Source: an uncultured Desulfomonile sp. (GTDB lineage Bacteria; Desulfobacterota; Desulfomonilia; Desulfomonilales; Desulfomonilaceae). Taken from it: a stretch of 5,088 bases of DNA. The translations under genes and the position numbers were made by a program. How positions within the stretch are numbered: position 1 is the first letter of the stretch; each line of letters opens with the position of its first letter. The stretch spans positions 1 to 5,088 of the forward strand of contig CAINUH010000037.1 of the NCBI GenBank assembly GCA_903853735.1. Reading direction: 5' to 3'. Of the stretch, positions 1 to 5,088 are shown in pieces. The notes under the pieces are model-generated. The model did not search any database. It was given only the letters and a program-made list of their open reading frames with translations, and was not told the DNA's origin.

Positions 1-1
1 C

Positions 2-3000
2 GTTTTTGCCAGCGTTAACAAGACGGGCAGCGGCCCGGGAAACGACTGGACTCTCGAATATTCCACGAACCCTGGCACAAAGATGCACACGGTCGTTGAC
101 ACGGAACAGATGGCCGGTCTTCCTGAGGATCTGGCTCCTGGATACGTGTTCATCACAAAGGGGACCATAGCCCCGGTTGTTCAGGGAACAACTGATATAA
201 ACCTGAACGGCGCTTTTGCCGTGAGCAATAAGGAAGAAAGTGTAATTACGACCGTAACGGTATTGGCGAATCCCAGCAGCACGATCGGCTGGAACACAAT
301 TTCTGTCGACATGGATCCAACTTTTCTGGCAAGCGTGAGTGTCCTCCCTACAGACGTAGTCGGATCGGGGACGCAACAAATTACTATCAGCAATGTGTAT
401 GCAGGGCAAGCCACGGCGGTTCTGGGAACGTTGCAGGGAGCCCTTAATCCGAGCTTTAGTGGAAACTCCCAAATTTTCATTTACGCTCAGGATACTCATG
501 GAGATTGGGCTTCCGACACACTGGCCGTTACAGTAAACCCGCTCCCGCCTGATCCGGTCATTATAGTGACCATCCCAGCTCAGAACGTTATTGCAAATGT
601 GACAAGCCCCATTCCGGGAATCTCTATTTCTGATGCGGACATCGGAACCACCGGCAAGCTCACAGTTACTCTGTCAGTGTCATACGGGACACTTACCGTG
701 CAGGTGCCTGCAACCACACCAGGCAGTACGCCCGTAACATACACCAACTCCCTCATCACCTTCACAGACACCTTGGCTAATGTGAATACGGCCTTGGCAG
801 GATTGTCTTACACGCCGACGGCGAAATATGATGGTGACGTCACGCTGTCCATTACCGCGGTGGACCAGAGCGTTCCCAATCCACTGTCCGACACCGAGAC
901 GGTTACTATCACCGTTAACAATGCCGATCCGACGATTACAGTCCCGCCCCCCGTGACCGTGACGACCGGCATTGCCGCTCCGATCATCGGTATATCCGTG
1001 GCCGATCCCGACATCGGCTCAACCAATATGGCGGTCACTTTGTCAGTTTCTCACGGGTTGTTGGCCGTGCCCTCGTCAACTAATGTCACGGGCAATGGAA
1101 CCAGCACGCTGATAATCAACGATACCCTGGCAAATGTGAATACACAGCTTTCAGGTCTACAGTACATGTCGACGTCGACTTACACCGGTGCGGACACCCT
1201 GAAGATTACCGCCAACGATCAATCGACACCGACTCCAGGCATAGGAACTGGGGAGGTCCCAATAACGGTGAACGCCGTCGTAAACGCTCCTCCTGACGTC
1301 ACAGTCCCCGGAGCACAAAGCCTCTCCGGAAACTCGTCCATAGCAATTACCGGAATATCCGTCTCTGATGCAGACATAGGAACCGTAGGCAAGCTCACGG
1401 TCACTCTAAGGGTGTTACATGGGACAGTCACCGTGCAGGTGCCCGGTACCACGCCCGTAACGTACACCAACTCGATCGTCACCTTTACAGAGACGTTGGC
1501 AAACGTCAACACCGCTCTTGCGGGGTTATTGTACACGCCGACAGCAAAATATGATGGCACCGACACTCTGTCCATTACAGCGGTGGACCAGAGCGTTCCC
1601 AATCCACTGTCCGACACGGGGACGGTTGCCATCACCGTTACCAATGTAGCTCCAACGATTACCGCCCCGACCGCAGTGACCGTGGTGAACGGCATTCCCT
1701 CGACTATCAGCGGTATAACCGTATCCGATCCCGACATAGGCACAACCAATATGACCGTCACTTTATCGGTGACTCATGGAGTGCTAAACGTGGCCACGTC
1801 GCCAAATGTCACCGGCAATGGAACCAGTGCGTTAACAATCAACGACACTCTGGCAAACGTCAATGCACGGATTTCAGGTCTGCAGTACACCCCGACGTCG
1901 ACTTACGCCGGTCCGGACATACTCACAATTACCGCCAACGATCAATCGAATCCGACAGCCGGAACGGACAGCGAAAACGTCAGTATTACGGTCACGGCTA
2001 TCCCCTTGTCGCCTCCAGTAATCACCGTGCCGGGGGCGCAGACCGTCAATTGGAATGTGCCGACACCCATCAGCGATATTTACGTTGCGGAAAGCGGTTA
2101 TACAGGTCAGTTCACAGTCACGCTGTCAGTAGTACATGGAACAGTCACCGTGCAGGTGCCCGCCACCACACCCGGTACTACTCCCACAGTTTACACGAAT
2201 GCGAACGTGACCTTTACTGACACGTTGGCCAATGTGAATACCGCACTTGCAGGAATAAAGTACACGCCGACTACAGGCTACATCGGAGCCGAGACCCTTA
2301 CCATCACGGGAGTGGATCAAAACAGCACCCCGCTCAGTGACAAAGAAACAGTCCACATTTCAGTTATCAACTACGCTCCGGCCCCTGTGCCTTTGCCTCC
2401 CATTACAATCACGGCACCCACTGTGCTGTCGGTCAACGAAGATACAGCCGTAACAATCAGACCTGCAATGACAGTTGATTATTCAGATCCGGGAAGGGAA
2501 CTCAAAGTCACCCTACAGGTGGTTAACGGATCGTTGACGCTAGGATGGAAAGGGTGGCTCGACTCATACACAGGGGACGGAACCAAGGAAGCCGTGTTCA
2601 CCGGAATGGTCGGAGATATTAATGATGCGCTCTATGGCTTGAGGTACACGCCGACTCATAACTATTATGGTTCCGATACCCTGACGGTTACCGTGGACGA
2701 TCAATCTATTCCTGCTACGCCTGTCACCAAGACAGTTCGGCTTAACGTCAACTCCATTAATGACCCACCGGTGATCTCCGTACCGTCAACGCAGGATGTA
2801 GGCCTGAATGCGTCCAAGCTCATCAGCGGAGTTTCTGTTACAGATCCTGAACTTCTTGACAGCCCATTGCTAAAGATGAATATGGCGCTCGGCGTCCTGC
2901 ATGGGACTGTGGCGGTCACTGGCGTAGGAGTTGCTCCCAACCTCGTGTTTACCGATACCCTGGGCCAGGTGAACACCAAGCTGGGCACACTGTCGTATAC

Positions 3001-3133
3001 ACCCGTACCGAACTATCAGGGACCGGACTGGTTGACCATTTCAGCAAATGATCAAGGCAATTCAGGATCGGGCGGTCCGCTGTCTGATACAAAAACAGTG
3101 ACTCTTAGAATTGGAAATTACGGGGTGCTGTGA
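2..3133 (+). CDS. Large tandem cadherin-like repeat surface/secreted protein, 5'-truncated by window edge
   Basis: The frame is open from position 2 with no stop, so the first ATG in frame (83) is almost certainly internal and the true start lies outside. The visible part is 1,044 codons ending in TGA at 3131-3133. From residue 29 (counting M at 83 as 1) it consists of eight tandem units of about 115-123 residues. Most units carry the core DTLANVNTALAGLxYTPT, then Y.G.DTLTITA.DQS, and close with a TVTITV-like strand; the first unit is divergent. This is the pattern of bacterial cadherin-like/tandem-95/VCBS-type repeat proteins, which form extended calcium-stabilised stalks for adhesion or biofilm. 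D-x-D-I-G motifs (D184/D186, D308/D310, D429/D431, D549/D551) and ND/DD-Q motifs near unit ends are plausible calcium ligands (inference). I saw no cysteine, no transmembrane segment, no LPxTG, no PEP-CTERM and no RTX nonapeptides; it stops five residues after the last strand. Adhesion is a family-level guess, and the export route is unknown. Confidence 0.93.
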   Translation, partial: VFASVNKTGSGPGNDWTLEYSTNPGTKMHTVVDTEQMAGLPEDLAPGYVFITKGTIAPVVQGTTDINLNGAFAVSNKEESVITTVTVLANPSSTIGWNTISVDMDPTFLASVSVLPTDVVGSGTQQITISNVYAGQATAVLGTLQGALNPSFSGNSQIFIYAQDTHGDWASDTLAVTVNPLPPDPVIIVTIPAQNVIANVTSPIPGISISDADIGTTGKLTVTLSVSYGTLTVQVPATTPGSTPVTYTNSLITFTDTLANVNTALAGLSYTPTAKYDGDVTLSITAVDQSVPNPLSDTETVTITVNNADPTITVPPPVTVTTGIAAPIIGISVADPDIGSTNMAVTLSVSHGLLAVPSSTNVTGNGTSTLIINDTLANVNTQLSGLQYMSTSTYTGADTLKITANDQSTPTPGIGTGEVPITVNAVVNAPPDVTVPGAQSLSGNSSIAITGISVSDADIGTVGKLTVTLRVLHGTVTVQVPGTTPVTYTNSIVTFTETLANVNTALAGLLYTPTAKYDGTDTLSITAVDQSVPNPLSDTGTVAITVTNVAPTITAPTAVTVVNGIPSTISGITVSDPDIGTTNMTVTLSVTHGVLNVATSPNVTGNGTSALTINDTLANVNARISGLQYTPTSTYAGPDILTITANDQSNPTAGTDSENVSITVTAIPLSPPVITVPGAQTVNWNVPTPISDIYVAESGYTGQFTVTLSVVHGTVTVQVPATTPGTTPTVYTNANVTFTDTLANVNTALAGIKYTPTTGYIGAETLTITGVDQNSTPLSDKETVHISVINYAPAPVPLPPITITAPTVLSVNEDTAVTIRPAMTVDYSDPGRELKVTLQVVNGSLTLGWKGWLDSYTGDGTKEAVFTGMVGDINDALYGLRYTPTHNYYGSDTLTVTVDDQSIPATPVTKTVRLNVNSINDPPVISVPSTQDVGLNASKLISGVSVTDPELLDSPLLKMNMALGVLHGTVAVTGVGVAPNLVFTDTLGQVNTKLGTLSYTPVPNYQGPDWLTISANDQGNSGSGGPLSDTKTVTLRIGNYGVL
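554..1273 (+). repeat. A-B super-repeat, copy 1 (units R2+R3)
   Basis: This two-unit block recurs in the next 720 nt. The match survives at DNA level. Positions 857-894 are identical to 1580-1617 over 38 nt, and 845-894 versus 1568-1617 differs at a single site (856/1579). Positions 1205-1226 are identical to 1928-1949. Both matches sit at a spacing of 723 nt. Earlier in the block the spacing is 735 nt (for example 656-660 and 1391-1395), because unit R2 has four extra codons in the ATTPGS segment. Together these point to duplication of a two-domain block rather than of single domains. Confidence 0.82.
1283..1996 (+). repeat. A-B super-repeat, copy 2 (units R4+R5)
   Basis: This is the second copy of the two-unit block and pairs with 554-1273. 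Unit R4 is type A and R5 is type B. A third type-A unit (R6, 2009-2368) follows. It shares an exact 22 nt segment with R4 (1424-1445 and 2141-2162, spacing 717 nt), so the series looks like A-B-A-B-A, with the expected next B replaced by the unrelated-looking R7. Synonymous differences between the copies show they are no longer freshly identical. Confidence 0.8.
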
Positions 3134-3169
3134 TTGGAAGAATGGGTATGATGGGAATCAAGCCCATTG

Positions 3170-3445
3170 TCAGTAGGCTTTCACTGTTGTCTCGCCCGAG
3201 ACCGGCCGTACCGGATATTGGAGGATGATGTTAAGAAGTTCTTCATTGTTCCACTGCAGAAACTGTTCAGCGATTTTATAGCACCGTTCGGCAGCCATCT
3301 GCATCCACTCCATAGCTGCTCGACGATCTTTTGGCACTCCTTGTCCCCGACCATACATCAGGGCCAGCGTCCACTGCGCTTCGGGTAATCCTGTTTCAGC
3401 AGCCATTCGAATCAATCTTGCAGCGTCCGAATAGTCTTGGGGCAT
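3170..3445 (-). CDS. Sel1-like repeat protein, short, probably 5'-truncated remnant
   Basis: A 91-codon frame from ATG at 3445-3443 to TGA at 3172-3170. Residues 19-53 form a clear Sel1 (TPR-like) unit: PEAQ, L.LMY, GRGQGVPKD, then a helix A..WMQMAAE. Residues 4-19 are the second half of a preceding unit (DYSDAARLIRMAAETG). Sel1 units form alpha-helical solenoids that act as protein-interaction scaffolds. The frame is open for 15 more codons upstream to a TGA at 3493-3491, and those codons continue the same repeat (YSSYGHG directly before MPQDYS). The annotated Met therefore takes the place of the conserved Val of GxGVPxD. No ATG, GTG or TTG lies in that extension, no Shine-Dalgarno precedes 3445, and no signal peptide is visible. 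Real Sel1 proteins normally have several units and often an export signal. I judge it a remnant that has lost its 5' part. It converges on the adhesin-like gene, 36 nt away. Confidence 0.6.
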   Translation of the reverse strand: MPQDYSDAARLIRMAAETGLPEAQWTLALMYGRGQGVPKDRRAAMEWMQMAAERCYKIAEQFLQWNNEELLNIILQYPVRPVSGETTVKAY

Positions 3446-3525
3446 CCCGTGACCGTAAGACGAGTACCGGACGAGAAAGATACGGTGCCATCAGCGACGC
3501 GGAATTGAGAAAGGCCATCAACTTG

Positions 3526-3753
3526 ATGACCTTTGAGCACATCGATCCCATAACACCTGTTCCTGTCTCTGCATTCGCCCGTAAATTCGGTCCCCATACT
3601 CAAACAGAGAGTTTCGCACACTTTTGCTTCCAGGACCAACTCGACCCTGAGGAAATACGACGGTTTCTGACAAGGTCTGGCGTTACAATCGGAGACAGCC
3701 GTGATAAGATTCATCATGTAACTTTGATTGTATCCGGGGTCTACCATGACTGA
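3526..3753 (+). CDS. Small hypothetical protein overlapping the start of the sensor gene
   Basis: A 75-codon frame from ATG at 3526 to TGA at 3751-3753; I do not recognise the family. The first half is Pro-rich (HIDPITPVPV) and followed by a short basic stretch (AFARKFG). The middle, DQLDPEEIRRFLTRSGV, looks like an amphipathic helix, and the C-terminal part (HHVTLIVSGVYHD) looks like a beta strand. There is no signal peptide, membrane segment or recognised catalytic motif. The frame stays open far upstream, and the codons just before ATG (SDAELRKAINL) also look helical. A TTG start at 3505 is thus possible, or the gene may have lost its own 5' end. A purine stretch, GAGAAAGG (3506-3513), lies 12 nt before the ATG as a mediocre ribosome site. 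The main support is the ATGACTGA overlap with the next gene, typical of translational coupling. The opposite-strand frame here is Cys/Ser-rich and less protein-like. It could still be spurious. Confidence 0.42.
   Translation: MTFEHIDPITPVPVSAFARKFGPHTQTESFAHFCFQDQLDPEEIRRFLTRSGVTIGDSRDKIHHVTLIVSGVYHD
3736..3739 (+). promoter_or_regulatory. Weak ribosome binding site for the PocR-PAS sensor gene
   Basis: A GGGG run lies six bases before the ATG at 3746, inside the last codons of the small upstream ORF. It is only a partial match to the Shine-Dalgarno core, which fits a start that relies partly on ribosomes finishing the overlapping upstream ORF. An in-frame TGA at 3725-3727 limits the start to TTG 3728 or ATG 3746. 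Confidence 0.35.
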
Positions 3754-5088
3754 CCAGAACCGCTTCCCCCTTGAAGAAGAAACTTTGGCCATCGGCACCG
3801 AGGTAGCCCACCAAAAGGACGGCCCTGCTCAATCTGAATTGCAGGAAAGAATCCTGGAATTCGAACGATTCAATCGCCTAGTCATGGCCAGGGAACAGCG
3901 GATTCTTGATCTGAAAAAAGAAGTTAACGAGTTGGCCCAGACTGCCGGCGAGCCCGCGCCTTACGGCTCCTTGGACCGGATCGAAAAAGATGAAGCCTTG
4001 GACAATCTGGTCCAGACCATGAAGGATCGAGACGCCGTCTCAGGAGGGGAACCTGAAGAATTGGAGGCAGAGGACTTATTGAATGTTGTGGATTTGCAGA
4101 CCCTTCTTGCCCACTTCTGCGATGCGGTCGGGGTTGCCTCGGCCATCATAGATCTCAAAGGAAAAATTCTGGTGTTTGCAAACTTCTGCCGGGCTTGCAC
4201 CGATTTTCACCGCGTCGGCAAAGTCTCATCTCAACGCTGTGTAGAAAGCGATACTATATTGGGATCGAGCCTTCAGGAAGGTCAGGATTTCACGTTTTAT
4301 CGGTGCAAAAATGGGATGACGGACGCGGCTTCGCCGGTGATCATAGATGGAAAACACTGGGCCAATGTGTTCATCGGCCAGTTCTACTTGGAGGAACCGG
4401 ATCTCGACTTCTTTCGTCGCCAGGCTCAGGAACACGGTTTTGATGAAGACAACTATCTGGCTGCCATCAAGGAAGTGCCAATGCTGGACGAGGCAAAACT
4501 GCCAAGCATTCTCGGTTTCTTGTCAGGCTTCGCCAAGATGGTGGGCTCCCTCTCGTTAGACCGAATTCGCGCTTCACAGGCCACCGAGGACATAAGAAGG
4601 AGGGCCGAGGAACTGCGCCGTAGCCAGGCCGCGGCTCTGAGCCTGGCCGAAGATGCAGAAATGGCCCGCAGCGAGATTGCGCGATATAGGGATCATCTGG
4701 AGCAGTTGGTCAAGGATCGCACGGAAGAGCTGAGAGTTTCGGAAGAACGCACCCGGCTGCTCCTTGAATCTGCAGGCGAGGGGATCATCGGTGTGAGCCT
4801 GGATGGCAAGATGACTTTTGTCAATCCTGCGGCTTGTCGGATGCTCGGATACTCGCCGGATGAATTCGAGGGCAAGGAACTCCACATCCTCATTCACTAT
4901 GCTCATGAGGATGGTTCTTCATATCCGCAAGAAGATTGTCCTATGCACAAGTCCATTTCAGGTGGAACCGCCTGCCATATCGACAGTGAAGTGCTGTGGC
5001 GAAAAGATGGCACCAGTTTTCCCGTAGCTTATTCCAGCAACCCTGTCCATAAGGACGGCTCTCTCGTCGGGTCTGTGATCACTTTCAG
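3746..5088 (+). CDS. PocR-PAS sensory protein, probable sensor histidine kinase, 3'-truncated by window edge
   Basis: Open from ATG 3746 to the right edge (447 codons visible). ATG 3746 is the first ATG after an in-frame TGA at 3725-3727 and overlaps the upstream ORF by 8 nt. Domains in order: a hydrophilic N-terminus; a coiled-coil linker at about 33-73 (FNRLVMAREQRILDLKKEVN, then APY), a signature I know from deltaproteobacterial kinases; a PocR ligand-binding domain at about 107-275, with DLLNVVDLQTL, ASAIID, CTDFHR (C151-R156), CVESD (165-169), YRCKNG and the hydrophobic end GFLSGFAKMVG; a charged coiled coil at about 275-333 ending in RTEELRVSEER; and a PAS domain from about 334 (LLLESAGEGIIGV...G...FVNPAACRMLGY...E..GK) to the edge. 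Cysteines 148, 151, 165 and 187 may bind a metal or ligand (inference). No signal peptide or membrane span is visible, so it should sense in the cytoplasm. PocR domains are named after the propanediol-utilisation regulator, but the ligand here is unknown. The missing C-terminus could be a kinase core, GGDEF or another output. Confidence 0.93.
   Translation, partial: MTDQNRFPLEEETLAIGTEVAHQKDGPAQSELQERILEFERFNRLVMAREQRILDLKKEVNELAQTAGEPAPYGSLDRIEKDEALDNLVQTMKDRDAVSGGEPEELEAEDLLNVVDLQTLLAHFCDAVGVASAIIDLKGKILVFANFCRACTDFHRVGKVSSQRCVESDTILGSSLQEGQDFTFYRCKNGMTDAASPVIIDGKHWANVFIGQFYLEEPDLDFFRRQAQEHGFDEDNYLAAIKEVPMLDEAKLPSILGFLSGFAKMVGSLSLDRIRASQATEDIRRRAEELRRSQAAALSLAEDAEMARSEIARYRDHLEQLVKDRTEELRVSEERTRLLLESAGEGIIGVSLDGKMTFVNPAACRMLGYSPDEFEGKELHILIHYAHEDGSSYPQEDCPMHKSISGGTACHIDSEVLWRKDGTSFPVAYSSNPVHKDGSLVGSVITF

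Larger units (their letters stand above)
167..3115 (+). repeat. Array of eight cadherin-like protein repeats
   Basis: Approximate unit limits in nucleotides are R1 167-535, R2 554-922, R3 923-1273, R4 1283-1642, R5 1643-1996, R6 2009-2368, R7 2396-2752 and R8 2765-3115. R1 is the most divergent: it lacks the ANVNTALAGL core and has AGQATAVLGTLQGAL in its place. R2, R4 and R6 form type A (GKLTVTLSV...VTVQVP...TYTN). R3 and R5 form type B (TNMxVTLSVxHG...NVTGNGTS). R7 and R8 are closer to the generic family form, with VNEDTAVTI at the start of R7 and INDPPVISVP at the start of R8. R6 has lost the DxDIG motif (VAESGYTG instead). Limits are judged by eye and could shift by several residues. Confidence 0.88.

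Noticed and set aside
1168..1179. Perfect 12 bp palindrome GTCGACGTCGAC as a possible operator.
   Set aside because: It lies in coding sequence for the unit segment STSTY, and the paralogous unit R5 keeps only part of it, so it is a codon-choice coincidence.
1219..1761. Long open frame on the minus strand inside the adhesin-like gene, with several similar shorter ones at about 180-480, 580-771, 808-1038 and 2701-2988.
   Set aside because: They recur in register with the repeats and read as Val/Ser/Thr-rich mirror sequences of the plus-strand units. They are shadows of a repetitive gene.
1851..1868. TGGC...TGCA-like string resembling a sigma-54 promoter.
   Set aside because: It is inside the repeat-coding sequence (LANVNA), has a poor match at the -12 element, and has no gene start downstream.
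3141..3168. Inverted repeat AATGGG (3141-3146) / CCCATT (3163-3168), also ATGGG at 3151-3155, between the two convergent genes as a possible bidirectional terminator.
   Set aside because: The stem is only 5-6 bp and rich in A-T pairs at its base, and neither strand has a T-tract after it.
3134..3760. Searched for direct repeats, IS ends, tRNA remnants or attachment sites that would explain the truncated Sel1 ORF.
   Set aside because: No paired repeats, transposase pieces or tRNA-like folds were visible by eye.
3412..3798. A 128-codon minus-strand frame opposite the small ORF and the start of the sensor gene.
   Set aside because: It is rich in Cys and Ser with no recognisable motif, overlaps the secure start of the sensor gene, and does not continue the Sel1 repeats in another frame.
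4195..4559. Short plus-strand frames in other phases within the sensor gene.
   Set aside because: They overlap the PocR domain coding sequence, which is secure, and show no protein-like pattern.

Overview
The window appears to come from a Gram-negative, environmental, signalling-rich bacterium. The best guess is Desulfobacterota or a related deltaproteobacterial lineage. That rests on the sensor protein at the right end: a coiled-coil linker with an FNRL...RE..ILDLKKEVN signature joined to a PocR ligand-binding domain and a PAS domain, a combination I associate with that group. It is an inference from family knowledge, not a search result.

Layout. (1) Positions 2-3133, plus strand: the 3' part of a gene for a very large, cysteine-free, Thr/Val-rich surface or secreted protein. 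It is built of about eight tandem cadherin-like beta-sandwich repeats of about 115-123 residues. The reading frame is open to the left edge, so the N-terminus and any signal peptide lie outside. Repeats 2-6 alternate in two types (A-B-A-B-A) with an approximately 720-735 nt period. (2) Positions 3170-3445, minus strand, converging on the first gene after a 36 nt gap: a short Sel1-repeat ORF. Sel1 homology runs upstream past its first ATG, so it is probably a 5'-truncated remnant. (3) Positions 3526-3753, plus strand: a small unrecognised ORF that overlaps the next gene by 8 nt (ATGACTGA). (4) Positions 3746-5088, plus strand, running off the right edge: a sensory protein with linker, PocR, coiled coil and PAS domains, most likely the input half of a histidine kinase. 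Its output domain is not in the window.

How the genes fit together. The small ORF and the PocR-PAS sensor may be translationally coupled. The adhesin-like gene and the Sel1 ORF are convergent and therefore not co-transcribed; nothing in the sequence links them functionally to the sensor. The stretch from 3134 to about 3525 looks like a worn junction between two unrelated loci. I found no tRNA, rRNA, CRISPR array, insertion sequence or convincing terminator, and no strong evidence of a new system. The most interesting items are the two-level repeat structure of the adhesin, the truncated Sel1 ORF, and the unrecognised ORF in front of the sensor.
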